Source: Plotosus lineatus
Taxonomy: Eukaryota; Chordata; Actinopteri; Siluriformes; Plotosidae
DNA: 64,000 bases
NCBI GenBank assembly: GCA_024760905.1
Contig: CM045746.1
Coordinates: 10,791,966-10,855,965, forward strand
Reading direction: 5' to 3'
Below, one piece after another: positions 41,520-53,689 of the stretch. How positions within the stretch are numbered: position 1 is the stretch's first letter; each line of letters begins with the position of its first letter. Position numbers and translations under genes: made by a program. Below the pieces are notes generated by a model. It searched no databases. It was not told the DNA's origin and was given only the letters and a program-made list of their open reading frames with translations.

Positions 41520-42130
41520 AGCCAGCAAGGAGGAAAAGTAAGAAAAAGGAAAGAATAGAAAAAGTGAAAGAGTGGGAGAAAGTATGAAAGGAAGAAAAGA
41601 AAAATGGAAGACTGTAAAGAAGAAAAACTGGGAAAGAAAGAATTAAGTGAAGGAATGAAGTTGGAAAGAGGGAGGAATTGTATGAATGAGGAAGTGAGAA
41701 ACGAGCAAAGAAAGAAGTGAAAAAAGGAAAGTGGGAGGGACGAAGGAAGCAAAAAGAAGTAGGGATAAGGAAGTGAAGGAGATAAAAGGGGAGGATTGAG
41801 GAAATTAGATGGAAGAGGAGATTGAGCAAGTGAACAAGGGAGGGACTGAGGAAGTGAAGAAGGAAGGAGGGAGGTACTGAGGAAAAGGAAGGAGGAAAGG
41901 AAAGACGATTGAGGAAGTGATAAGATAAGAAGAGAGGGATTGAGGAAAGGGAAAGTGGGGTTCAGAGGGAAGGAAGGAGAGAAATTGAGGAAATGAAGAA
42001 TTAAGGAGGGAGGAGTTGAAAAAATAAAGATGCAATGAAGAACTGAGAATATGAGAAAGGAAGGAGTTGAGGAAAGAAAAAAAGGGGATTGAGGACATGA
42101 GAAAAGAAGGAATTGAAAAATATTTTCTGT
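41520..42130. repeat. polypurine minisatellite-like tract
   Basis: About 600 bp are nearly all A/G on the plus strand, with recurring GATTGAGGAA and GGGAAGTGAAGGAGG-like words. Long open frames on the opposite strand (Phe/Ser/Leu/Pro only) are compositional artefacts. Confidence 0.85.
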
Positions 42131-42329
42131 TCGGACATAAAAGAGGTGGATGGAACCTTTGGAAGGGACTTTGGGGGATTTATTTGTGGACATGGACTAG
42201 AACATTCATAATTACGGTTTCAGTCATTTTCAATAATCCAATAATTTCTGACTTTGAATCACTTAAAGGGAGAGCGTGTAGCATTTTGGATTCAGTGTAT
42301 CATGTTTTTATTAACCACAAATAATTATA

Positions 42330-42700
42330 AGGTTCTCCACCGAAAGTAGGTGCTTTTAGCACAGGCCACGATTGAGCTAAAGGTCAAATAATTGAGCTAA
42401 TAAAGTCAAAACGGTCAATTTTTATCGTAATTCGGATTTTTACATAAACTGTTAAAACAAGTATTCAACCACCACTCGCTCATGTGAAATCAACTAAAAC
42501 TCACTAGAAATGTCTTTTTTTTTTTTTTTTCATTTTTCTGGTAAGTACCCTCATAAAAACTGGATACTTACACTAAAATAATAGCAAAAATTACTGGTTT
42601 GGCAATCATTCACCAAGTGGCCTACGCTATCTGACCGTGTAAAAAGCTTATTTTTCATCTCTCGATGCAACAGCCTACTTTTGGTGGAGTGGCTCACAAT
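42330..42700. mobile_element. MITE related to the 15,200 palindrome
   Basis: The ends GTTCTCCACCGAAAGTAGG and CCTACTTTTGGTGGAGTGGC are inverted repeats and resemble the tip TGTGAGGCGCTCCACCGAAT. The interior is AT-rich. The following 42,700-43,060 carries a repeat also seen at 34,565-34,735 (CCTTAGAATAAGCTGTTT, GGGTCCCCTCTCA). Confidence 0.6.
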
Positions 42701-43372
42701 TAAAAAAAGTTGTTGAGTTTTCAAAACCTTAGAATAAGCTGTTTGTATCAATACATGAAGCGGGTCCCCTCTCATGGAGTCCACCATCTTGTACTGCAAT
42801 GTTTATAGAGAAGCCCAGAACCATAGAGGCTTCAAAGGGGAGGAGTCAGGAATAAAATTTCAGTTGGTTCCAATCTGAAATCTGACCATTAGATACCACT
42901 CACACACTGTACCTTTATCAGAAAGAAAGCAGAGAAATTGAACGCTTATGGTAGCTCCTTAAAAGCACATAGATGATGGAGGGAAGTTCAGTTCGTTACC
43001 ACCATATGCAACCTGACCACTCGATGTCACCAAATTCTACATAGTGCACCGTTTATAAAACATGAAGCAGATTAAGGTTTGTTTTTAGTTCCATTGAAAG
43101 AAACGTTTTGGCACTCCAAATCAGTTCTTGTAAAAATTCATATGTGTACTTCATGATCCTTCAACCATCAGCTCAGTTTAGCAGTACGCATTTTTACAGT
43201 CATCACAGTAGAGCCCGCGTCTGTCCAGTTAAGAACTTAAGAACTCAAATACACTTCGGTTCTTAGTTTAAAAGTTAAGAGTAAAGTGAAAATGAATATT
43301 CAGTACCGTACATGTTCAAGGCAGCATTGCATGTATTTTTATGCATTTAACTTTCACAAATACACATTTGAT

Positions 43373-46300
43373 CTAAAGCAGTCCACTTGCCATGGTGCTG
43401 TTCTGCCACCTGAGGCAAGTGGTTTTTGAGTGCTTGTACAGGTGACTGGATTGGCTGAAACGCTTCCCACACTTCAGGCACGCGTAAGGCTTTTCACCTG
43501 TGTGAACTCGGATGTGCTTCTTGCAATCTGTCAAAGTCAGGAAGGTCTTACAGCAGATCTTACATGCGTATTTGCGTGCTCCTTCGACCACCAGAACATT
43601 ATGTTCAGAAAGTGCCTTCTTACACTTGGACAGCACGTCTGCTGATGCACGTGTCAGCTGGGGCAAAGGATTCAAGTTCGAGTTGCTTCCTCGTTGGCTA
43701 TGTCCATCAAAATTAGCGCTATTAACAAGCATTGATGTTGATGACGATGAAGAAGTGGCATCCTGCATTAAATCGGCTCCTGGTGCAGACTTTGGTGCAA
43801 TGCGTCGATAAGAAGGAATTCTGTAGGCACCATTCCGGAACATGTTTTTCTGGAACTCCAACACCAGCTGTTCTGAAGATGATGATGCGATTCCATCCAG
43901 CATTGGCTGAAGCAGAAATGTGTCAGCACGCATGTTGGAAAACTCCGTCATCTCCCCCGAGAGGAGGTTCTGGGATGGAGGGAGGTGCATAGAAGATGAG
44001 TAGGAGTCGGAGCCGAAAAGGAAACGTGGGGGCTCCTGGTCCAATGTACACTCCTCTGTTGTGGTGTTTGGGACAGAGATTCGATTAAAGTTCATGGAAC
44101 TCATGAGCCCTCCTCCTCTGTCTCTTCGATCTATACCTCCTCCTGTATCACCTGCTCTCTCACTTTCTCCTTCTATGACTGGACCCTTGATTTCTGAGAT
44201 CAGAATGTCAGAGCTGGGCTGAGGGTCGCTGAAGCTGTGCTCGCTGCCTTCAGGACTCAGTTCCATCTTCTCTCCTACAGCCTCCACCTGACAGGTCAGT
44301 TTTAAAATGATTAGGAAAACATGTTGGAAAAGAATTCTAGTTGTATCGTCATAACATTTTAGTCTTGTGTTGTGTATGGAACACGGGTACATACAGTGGG
44401 TATAGAAGAGAATCACCGTCAGTAAATATAACAGTCAAGTGAAAGATACAGAATCTCTGAGACGGGGAAAGGACTCTCTGAAAATACTTATAAATTCAAC
44501 CAGGTGTAACTAATCACCTTATATATTACAAATCAAGCTAGCTGGTTTCAACCTATGATCTTTGTAGTAAATTGAATTAGCTACGAATAAAATAGCCTTT
44601 CCTAGAGCAACCCAGTGCTTGGATATGAAACAAATCAACTACAGGTGGCAAGGCATTATCAAAGAATTTTAGGGATAAAATTGTGAACACACAGAAATAA
44701 GGAGATTTATACAAATAAATGTCAAAAACTTTATCAATCCATAGGAGCACAGTAAAATCAATAACAAAGTGAAAAGAGCTTGGTACTATATGGATCCTTC
44801 AGAAGTCAGCTCATCCTTCAAACTGGGTGGAAGAGCGAGGAGAAAACTGGTCATGGAGGCTACCAAGAGGCATTTAAAGCAGCTACAGGAATTTTTGGCA
44901 AAGAGTAGATACTGTGTCCATTCGACAATATCACAAACGCTGTCAAAACAAGACTTAAGCCAATTGAAAAAGAGTGTTATGGACAGATGAGACCAAAATC
45001 GAATTATTTGGAATCAGTGCCAAATGGCATACCTGATGGAAGGCCAATAATAGATTACCACTCAAAAAACACCATACTCCCCCCTTTGAATCACCACCTT
45101 ATCATGCTGGAGGGGTTTGCTTGTCCTAATCAGTCTGGTAGGATCACCCAAGGCAAATAGATCGGAGTTGATGGTCCACACAAAACATGGTTCAAAAGAC
45201 CTCCATGGAGAGACATACAATGCCACAGTTTCAGTGTCCAGGGTCACCCACTGAAGCCAGCCCTGAGGGAGGGGCTCAAGGACAAGCGCCTGGCGGTCAG
45301 GCTTCTGTTCATGGAGCCTGGCCAGGTCCAGCCCGAAAAGGAGACATGGGTCCATCCTCCCATAGACCCGACACCTGTGGGAGGGGCTATAGAGGTCTGG
45401 TGAATTAAGAGTTGGGTGGCAGCTGAAGGCATGGATTCTGTTGGATTGATCCACGGCTACTGACTCTGCCTCTTGGGATATGGAATGTCACCTCGCTGGT
45501 GGGGAAGGAGCCTGGGCTGGTGCATGAGGTTGAGAGATGCCAACTAGATATAGTCGGACTCACCTCAACACATAACTTAGGCTCTGGAACCACACATCTC
45601 AAGAAGGGCTAAACTTTATTCCATTCTGGGGTTGCTAAAGGGGAGAGACAGCGAGGTAGTGTGAATATCATTGTTTCACCCCATCTCAGTGCCCACATGT
45701 TGGGGATCTCCCTGTCTGACAAAAGGGTAGCTTCCCTTCGCCTTCAGGTGGAGGAGGGCTCCTGACTGTTTTGTGTGCTCATGCAGCAAATGACAGTTCA
45801 GAGTACCCACCCTTCTTGGAGTTTTTAGGGGTATGCTGGAGAACGCTGCCCTTGGAGACTCCCTTGTTGTCCTGGGAGACTTCAATGCCCATGTGGGCAA
45901 TGACAGTGTGATCTAGAAGGGTGTAATTGGTAGGTATGGTCTCTCCAATCTGAACCCGAATGTTGTTTCTTGTTGGACTTCTGTGCTCGTCAGGGTTTGT
46001 ATATCACAAACACCATGTTCAAACATAATGGTGTCCATAAGTGCACTTTGCACCAGGACACCCTAGGCTGCAGTTTGATGATCAACTTTGTAGTCACCAG
46101 ACTTACGACCACATGTTCTGGACACTCGGGTGAAGAGAGTAGGTGAGCTGTCAACCAATCACTACACGGTGGAAGGCTGCCCTCCAGATCTGGCAGGTCC
46201 AAGTGTGTAGTTAGGGCCTCTTGGGAATGTTTAGTAGAGTCTCCTGTCAGAGGGGTCTTTATTTAACGCCCACCTCTGGCAGAGCTACAACCACATCTGA

Positions 46301-49300
46301 ATCTGAATGGGCCATGTTTTGTGCCTGCATTATTGAGACAGGTGAAGGAAGCTGACTAGCTGAAAAAGCAGACAGGTACCGGCAGGCTAAACGCGGTGCA
46401 GCCCAAGCTGTTGGCGATGGAAAACCTCTGGCGTGGTAGGAGTTCAGAGAGGGCTTGGAAAGCGATTATCAGTTGGCCTCAAAACAGTTCTGGATCACCA
46501 TTCAACGCCTTAGGATGGGGAAGCAGTTCTCCACAAATACTGTTTATAGTGGAAGTGGGGAGCTGCTTACCACCACTGGGGATGTTGTTGGCAGGTAGAA
46601 GGAATACTTCAAGGACTTCCTCAATCCCACTAACACACCCTCTGTGAAGGAGGAAGACCCTGGGGGTTTGGGAGGGGGTCCACCAATTACTGGGGCTCAG
46701 GTCACTGAGGTAATCAAGGGGTCGGGCTCCAGGGGAGGATCAAAGCCACCCCGAATATTTCAGGACTCTGTGAATTGTAGGACTGTCTTGGTTGACATTT
46801 CTCTGCAACATTGTGTGGTCATTGAGGGCCGTCCCTCTGGTTTGGCAAACCGGGGTGGTTGTCCTCCTTTTGAAAAAGGGGACCAGAGGGTGTGTTCCAA
46901 TTATGGTGGCATCACACTCCTCAGCCTACCCAAGAAAATCTATGCAGGGGTACTTGAGAGGAGGATGAACCAATGGTTAAACCTCAGATTCAGGAGGAAC
47001 AATGTGGTTTTCTTCCTGGCCATGGCACTCTTGACCAACTCTCCATGCTCTACAGGATCCTAGAGGGGTCGAACGGGAGTTTTCCTAATCTGTCCGCATG
47101 TGTTTTGTGGATTTAGAGAAGGCTTTCGGCCGTGTCCCTTGGGTTATTTTGTGAGGTGTGCTCCGGAGTACTGTGTACCAGACCCGTTGCTACGGGCCAT
47201 TATGTCTCTGTATCACTGGAGCCAGATCTTGGTCCATATTGGTCATCGGTCGAATTCGTTTCTGGTGATGGTTGGAGTTTACAAAAGTTGTCCTTTCTCA
47301 CCAATTCTGTCCATAATTTTTAAATTTCAACAGAATTTATGGACACAGGTGCTGCATTGAGGTGTTCTGGTTTAGTGGCCATAGGATGTCGTCTCTACAT
47401 TTTGCGGATGATAGTGTCCTTTTGGCTTCATCAATCTAGAACCTTCAGCTCTCATTGGAGTGATTTGCAGCAGAGTGTGAAGCAACCAGGATGAGAATCA
47501 GCATCTCCAAGTCCGAGGCCATGGTTCTCAGCTGGCACCCTCTGGACCTGGAATGAGGTCCTGCCCCAAATGGAGGAGTTGTTCAAGTATCTCAAAGTCT
47601 TGTTTATGAGTGCAGGAAGGATAGAGCGGCAGATTGACAGGTGGATTGCTGCAGCGTCTGCTATAAAGTGGAACTTGTACCGGTCCATTGTGGTAAAGAC
47701 GGAGCTGAGCCGCAAGGATCTATGTTCCATTACCTAAGTGACCTATGGCTACAAGCTTTTGAATATTGACCGAAAGAACAAGATAGTGGTTTCAAGTGGC
47801 CGAAATGAGCTTCTTTTGCCTTAGAGCTAGGGTGAGTAGCTCAGACATCCGAGACGAGACAGATGTAGAACTGCTTGAGAGGAGCCAGTTGTGGTAAATG
47901 AATTCCTGCCAAATGCCTCCCTGGTGTGGTGTTTCGGGCATGTCCAACCGGGGGAGAGACTGAAGAGACCCTCGGGTTGACCTAGAACACACTGGAGGGA
48001 TGATATCTCTCAACTGGTGTGAGCATGCCTCGGTGTCCCCCGGAAGTGCTGGAGGAAGTGGCTGGAGAGAGGGATGTCTGGACCTCACTGCTTAGGCTGC
48101 TACCTCCGCAACCCGACCATGGATGAAGCGGAAGAAGATAATGATGACAATGATAAAAACACCATACCTACAATAATGCATGGGGCCAGTAGGATCGTAT
48201 TGTGGGGTGTTTCTCTGAAACATGGACTGGGGCACTTATCTAGATACAAGTAAAAACGGATGGGGCAAAACTGTTAAATCATTGGGGAAAATCTCTTGCT
48301 GTCTGCCAGAAAGTTGCCAATGTTCACCTTCCAACATGACAATGACCCGAAGTTAAACACACAACAGCTGAAAGAGAGAAATGTAAATGTCCCTGCGTGG
48401 TGTGGTAAGAATCTTTAGAGCAGGGGTGTGAAACTCGTGCCACAAAGGGCCATGTGGCTGCAGGTTTTTGTTTCAACCAAGCAGCAGTACACCTGACTTG
48501 ACTCATTTAATCAACTGATCTAGGTCTTCAGGCAGCTGATTGGTCAATCTGTGTGCTCTATACAGAGACTGACCAATCAACTGGCTGAACACTCAGCTTA
48601 ATTGATTAAATGAGCCAAGTCAGGTGTGCTGCTACTTGGTTGAAGCAAAACCCTGCAGCCACATGGCCCTTTGTGGCACGAGTTTCACACCCCTGCTTTA
48701 GAGTTTAAAGTTAAACTTTATTAAATGTCTGTGGGATGGCTAAAATATTGCAGTCCACCAACATCACTGTCCCGTCTGACCGAGTGGGGAAAATATTGTA
48801 CTGTCTAAATGTGTAGAGTTGGTAAAGAATAATCATAGCTCATGACTGTCTGTTTGTTTGTAATCAAACAAAAGGTGATTCCACAATGTACTGCTACATG
48901 GGGGGGATGCATCGCTGTGATTTTTGTGTATTCCTTTCCCAGCTCAAAGTAAGAGAATATGAATATTTTGAAGGAGGGGTGATTCGTTCCTATATCCACA
49001 TTATATACTCAACCATGGTGTAGCTGCTCCCTTAAAAGCAAGCACATGTACTCATGCTGACTTTTGCACTGTGGTCATTTTGTGAAAAATGTTTAACCCA
49101 GTCAGTGTTGAACAACACGACACATCTTCAGACAGGTCTCTGAGAAGTTTAATTCCTTTACCACTCTTGAGAGACACCATGCATCTGTACTGTCAGTCTC
49201 AGAGAGAGTCTGTGAGGAGGTTCAACAAGCCTTGAATTAACAGAAGGCTCATTGAATGCTCCGACACAACTTGACTGTCAGTATCCATGATCCTTCAAGT

Positions 49301-52300
49301 GTTCGTTATGAAAAGTAAACTAGGTCCCTGCTCGAAAATAAAAACCTTGTCATATTTGACCTGAAGGCTCTATTACAAGTTATTAAAATGCAGTGATGCT
49401 CATCATATACAAGTAGAATGCTTTCGGTTTCGGTTCCCTCTGTTTGCATCAGAACAGAAGTGAGGGGATGAATCAGCGATTAGGTCTTCACTGATTTGTA
49501 GAGAGATCCGGCAGGTCAAGAGGATTTTGTTCAGTTTCTTTCTGTGTGTAAGTCATATGGTGTTGTTGACTTCTTTTTTAATTTATTCTTTCCCTATAAA
49601 ACCTTTGAGGTAGCAGAAGTCAGCGGAATATCATGTATTATTTCTATCCACCGTACTGTATATGAGCAGTTGTACTTTCTGACTGGCTAATCCACGACAA
49701 TGATATCAGCTCAAATGTATCAACATTAGTAGCTACATCATTTAGATCATTCATGATAGTCAATTACACATCCAACTGTACAATTAATGCAATGTAATGC
49801 GCTCCTTAGAATAAGTATTTTTTTGTACATATGCTACTTCAGAGATACCAGCAATCTTCATCCTGCTTTCTGAATATTTTATCCATCCTCATGTGAACCA
49901 TAAAGATGACTTTTCATGATATACAAATATAAATGATCGGAGTTGAATTGAAATACAGTGGTACCTCACCTTACGAAAGTCACAACTAACGAAAAATCCA
50001 GGTTACGAAACACATTTACCAAAATTTCCATCTCTGGATACGAAATAAATTCACGTTACGAAAGCGCCATCTCAAAAACTCAAACAATGCAATTCAAACT
50101 GTCTCCCAACATCCCACCCCGCTGGCCTCCCATTGGCTATCTCCCAACATCCCGCCCCGCTGGCCTCCCATTGGCTCTCTCCCAACGTCCCGCCCCGCTG
50201 GCCTCCCATTGGCTCTCTCCCAACGTCCCGCCCCGCTGGCCTCCCATTGGAAAGGATGGATGACGGAGCTCCCTTCCATTGGCTATTATGGAGCTGCATC
50301 TCCATAATACCATGATGCTTTTTGTGTAAAGGACACAGTTACTATTGTTTCGTGAGTTTTTCGAGTGTGCTCATTGCAACTTTATTTTCTGACTCAGGCT
50401 TTTAACCTTGCATAAACATTTGTAAGATATAACTCTGCTAAGAAGAAATGGTCAACACATGCGCGCACGTGTGATTCCTGGTGCGAGTGAAAAGAAGAAG
50501 CGGGCTCATGGCATGCGGTTGAGTGATATCACAAAGGAATATGGCCAAACCCGTCTACCATCGGTACAATATTGAAGCAGAAGGAGGCCTTAAAAGGTAT
50601 ACTTTAAAAATTCTATAAGGGTTTAGGGGTAGTATTGTGGCCTTGGAATGAATCACACATTTTACATGTAAAATGCAGTTTAACTTACGAAAAATCCAGG
50701 TTAAGAAACCACTTCTGGAACGGATTAATTTCGTAAGGTGAGGTACCACTGTAATGCCAACTTGTTCTCCTGACCACATTAACTTCCATAATTAATATGT
50801 GTTTATTTACATAAGAAAAAAATATGGTGAGAGTTTTTCCAAGTTCTGTTGCAGCTCACTTTCTCCCCGTTCTTATTTCCTGTGTCTCTGACAAAGACAG
50901 GGACAAGGTAGGATGGGGGTACCACAATTTATTTTCCCCAACAACCTGACCAACACAAAAACAGAAGGTTAAGAATAATGGTGACACTGAAAACACCACT
51001 CGTGAAATACATGACCAATATAGCGCCCCATTGTTCCGGTGGGCTTCTTCACTATATTTACTATTTTTGCCATTCGTGGGACTTGATGGGTAGTCCCCAT
51101 CACATGAAACTTGGCAGCCAGTCAGAGGAGGGTTTCTGCAACAAGTAGAATCACACTGGTGGCAGTAATTTTGAAGTGGTGATCGTTCAGGGATTTTAAA
51201 AAGGTATGCTCATGCCTAATAGGTGGTGCGTTTTTCATAATAAAGTTAACAGTTTCATTAGTAAGACAATGCAGATAAACCTCAACCATAATTTAAGAAG
51301 ATTAGCCTCTGTTTTCATAATAAAAAAAAAGTCCTGAAATACGAACCAATGGTCCAGTCTGACTGTTGAAATCTAGGTAGCATATAAAGTAAATGTTTGT
51401 TTCAGTTTAGTTCAGAACTCGTGCTTGCAGCATCCAGATCTATTTGGAGCTTTGTTTTATTTGTGCATTGTTATGTGTATGATGTGCATGTGTATAACTT
51501 TTTTCCAGTACCTGAGGTAATCATGTGCCAGAGAAATGGACAGTGGAAAGGAACTGGAGGTACCTCAGGAAATCAGTCATGAGTGAAATTAAAGACATTC
51601 TTATGAAGTGTAACTTTTTTACTTTCAAGCTTGTTTTTAAAAAAAAAATGCATCTTTATTGGTCTGATGTGAGGAGGAAAAATCTGGAAGTGAAGCTAGC
51701 AGGTAAGACTCCTTTATAATCTAACAACTTAAGGTTAGCATGTTAAAAGCTGCTCTTCTGTTCTAGACTTATTCCAAGAAAAGCAGCTCATTAACATGAC
51801 AAACTTGAATAAAATAGATTTGACAGTAAGAACTTATTTCTTTAGTTTCAAGAATTGAAACCCCCCCCCGATTGGTGATGAACAATAGGTCTCCAGTCTT
51901 TGATGTCATCTGATGCTAGTGACCATAACTAGTACAGCAAGAGTCTGCGCTAACCAGCCCTTAAGGCAAGTATATACTGTAATGCGACTTTTTAAAGTAA
52001 TAATAATAAAGTATATTTTCCATAATGTGTTGAGCATAAATAAAATAAAACATACCATACACACCCCCAGTGCAGCTAACTGGGTTATCCAAGGCTTGCA
52101 ATGGCTCTCAGTATCTGTAGTGAGAGGCATGTAAAATAGCAATTGCTGACTTTTGTCAAGAGTAGCTGCATAGCCATCAGTGTGATTCTGCCCTGTGATG
52201 GCCTGGCGAGCTGTCTAGGGTGTACTCTGCCCTCAACCAGAGTCAGCTGAGATGGTCGCCAGCCTCTCCTCAACCCTAATTAGGATTAAGCGGTTCAGAG

Positions 52301-53596
52301 GCAGAAAATGAATGAATGAATGAATAACCACACACACACTACCAGTTCATGTACTGATGAGGGGAAATATATTTATAATTAATGTATCTACATGTAAAAC
52401 AATTTCTGTCGAAACAATCATTTTGAAGTGCACACTACACGTGTTTGCTTTTAAGGCTTCTTTTGTGGATGCACACTGTGCTTGAACTAGCACCAACATT
52501 CTGTACATCTAACACTCACCTGGTCACTGCCCTCAGCCTGTGATGTGACATCACTCGTCTCGTCTGGAGGTTCAGGTGAGCTGATCGGCTCGCTCTTCAC
52601 CATCACTTGCATACGCGGCTCTACGTCATCACCTCCACCTTTGACTTGTATGCTTTCGCCATTTGAGTACTTTTCCTTATGAGGCAGCAGCAGAGGCTCC
52701 GCCTTGCTTGTCCTGCCACCATCAGATTGGCTAGGTAATTGCACATCCTCTTGCACTGCTGCCTGTCTGTACTCTTCTCTGTCATCTGCTGGAATTAGCA
52801 TGACATCCGGTTTGGAATCTTCAATAGTTTTGCTATGCGAGTCTGGAGAGAGAAGCTCCTCCCCTCTAGCTCCTCCCTCCCTACAATCTTCTATGATGTT
52901 TTGGTCTTGTGAAGGGAGACATGGTCTCTGCCGTGGGCTTTCTGCCTCAGAGCGAATCAGAGAAAACGTCTGCTTACGTTTCTGCATGCGCCGTTGTGGG
53001 TAGAAAGAGTCACGCTGGTCTAATAGTCCACTTCCTATAACTGACCCCACCCCTCTACTGGCTGCATTCACTTCCTCCTCTGCTTCTTTGTTAAGGGCGG
53101 AACTAACTACGCTTAAGCCAAGTTGCTGTAAGAGGAACGAACGTTGGAGGCGCGAGTCAGAGCCATTGTTCAGCTGTTGCTGCTCAACACGCTGATTTCC
53201 ATGCTCACCAGCGGCCGAATTAGGCAAAGTGCGAGTGTTCAGATAATGCTTACAAGCCTTCACAACTGTATTTAAATGCAAATGAGATGCAGCCAGTAAT
53301 ACGTCCATGACGTTGCTTTCTCCCAACGTCAGTGTCGAAGTGTACATCATGTCCATGAGCACGGAGAATGCTTCGGCCGTAACCACCTCCGAATCCAGAC
53401 GAATAACACTCACATTCCCGTCTCCTTCAGAGACACTAAACAGTGCACGGAAGTGTGTGCTGCATGCAGCCAGGACAGCACGGTGAGCTTTAAAATGCCG
53501 GCTGCCCACTGCGATCATGCAGTCACACAGCTGTCCATGGACACGCTGGTAGTTCAGCTGCTGGAAGATCTGCTCAAAGTGTCCAGGGAAGTCCAT
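43373..53596 (-). CDS. ZBTB5: ZBTB5, BTB/POZ zinc-finger transcription factor (2 coding exons)
   Basis: A nuclear DNA-binding repressor; the mammalian protein represses p21/CDKN1A. Coding exons 53596-52520 (359 codons) and 44287-43373 (305 codons with TAG) join CAG|GTG in frame to 663 residues (human about 677). Residues about 14-120 are the BTB/POZ dimerisation domain, starting MDFPGHFEQIFQQLNYQR. The middle is low-complexity and acidic with VKSEPISSPEP. Residues 598-650 are two zinc fingers (YACKICCKTF...HIRVH and YACLKCGKRF...HSKTTC) after LTRASADVLSKCKKALSEHN. An intron of 8,232 bp with CAG|GTGAGT donor and TGTCAG acceptor splits the frame. Mammalian ZBTB5, as I recall, is coded in one exon. 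GRHPR is the convergent neighbour. Confidence 0.93.
45078..48154 (+). mobile_element. LINE B, copy 2, inserted in the Tc1 relic
   Basis: The 13-bp target duplications AAAAACACCATAC (45,065-45,077 and 48,155-48,167) bracket 3,077 bp. Order: 5' region shared with copy 1, endonuclease (LGDFNAHVGND), reverse transcriptase (GDQRVCSNYGGITLLSL; active-site FADDSVLLAS near 47,400), thumb, C-terminal region and GATGATAAT-like tail. Numerous stops and frame changes. Unlike copy 1 it is not inverted. Confidence 0.9.
48421..48695. mobile_element. hAT foldback MITE, copy 1
   Basis: The ends CAGGGGTGTGAAACTCGTGCC and GGCACGAGTTTCACACCCCTG are inverted repeats. Most of the 275 bp folds back on itself. Perfect 8-bp target duplications CTTTAGAG lie at 48,413-48,420 and 48,696-48,703. 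It sits in the right half of the Tc1 relic. Confidence 0.93.
50100..50285. repeat. tandem repeat of about 38 bp with ATTGG and CCCGCCCCGC boxes
   Basis: About four units of CCCAACRTCCCGCCCCGCTG then GCCTCCCATTGGCTCTCT. Each carries an inverted CCAAT box (ATTGG) and a GC box. One more ATTGG follows at about 50,278. The arrangement is promoter-like. Confidence 0.85.
50490..50600 (+). pseudogene. pogo/Tigger transposase N-terminal fragment
   Basis: KKKRAHGMRLSDITKEYG is followed, after a one-base frame change, by PSTIGTILKQKEALK. This matches the recognition helix region of the CENP-B/Tigger helix-turn-helix. No catalytic domain follows before the right end. Confidence 0.75.
52061..52325 (+). 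repeat. SINE 1, tail type 1 (head missing)
   Basis: CAGTGCAGCTAACTGGGTTAT, the body, then CCTAATTAGGATTAAGCGG and GAATGAATGAATGAAT. Confidence 0.75.
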
Positions 53597-53689
53597 GATC
53601 TGAGGAAGATAAAACATTACAATATGAACACAATACTACAAGAAAATGTTTTCTATAATTATGCAAAGGACAGCTTTTTTTTTTTTAAT

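Larger units (their letters stand above)
44394..49002 (+). mobile_element. second-family Tc1 relic, split by two later insertions
   Basis: The left end CAGTGGGTATAGAAGAGAATC (after TA) and the right end GGGTGATTCGTTCCTATATCC are imperfect inverted repeats. Transposase pieces are on the plus strand: about 44,850-45,064 (EATKRHLKQLQEFLAKSRY; the FWxxVLWSDETKIELFG region is decayed) and 48,160-48,420 (IMHGASRIVLWGVF; CSPSNMTMTRS in place of FQHDNDPKH). LINE B copy 2 and a hAT element lie inside it. Confidence 0.8.
49956..50751. mobile_element. pogo/Tigger-type element D with CCAAT/GC-box repeats
   Basis: The ends CAGTGGTACCTCACCTTACG (after TA) and CGTAAGGTGAGGTACCACTG (before TA) are near-perfect inverted repeats. 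The interior holds a tandem repeat (50,100-50,285) and a transposase N-terminal fragment (about 50,490-50,600). Confidence 0.9.
44288..52519 (-). other. ZBTB5: ZBTB5 coding-region intron
   Basis: It is bounded by perfect splice consensus in phase 0. If unspliced, the frame ends ten codons after the donor (V-S-V-R-C-T-E-C-W-C, stop), losing both zinc fingers. It contains a Tc1 relic with a nested LINE and a nested hAT element, a pogo-type element and a SINE fragment. Stretches 49,003-49,955 and 50,752-52,060 show no recognised features. Confidence 0.85.

Noticed and set aside
41474..42193. 239-codon Phe/Ser/Leu/Pro frame on the minus strand
   Set aside because: It is the complement of a polypurine tract; composition explains the openness.
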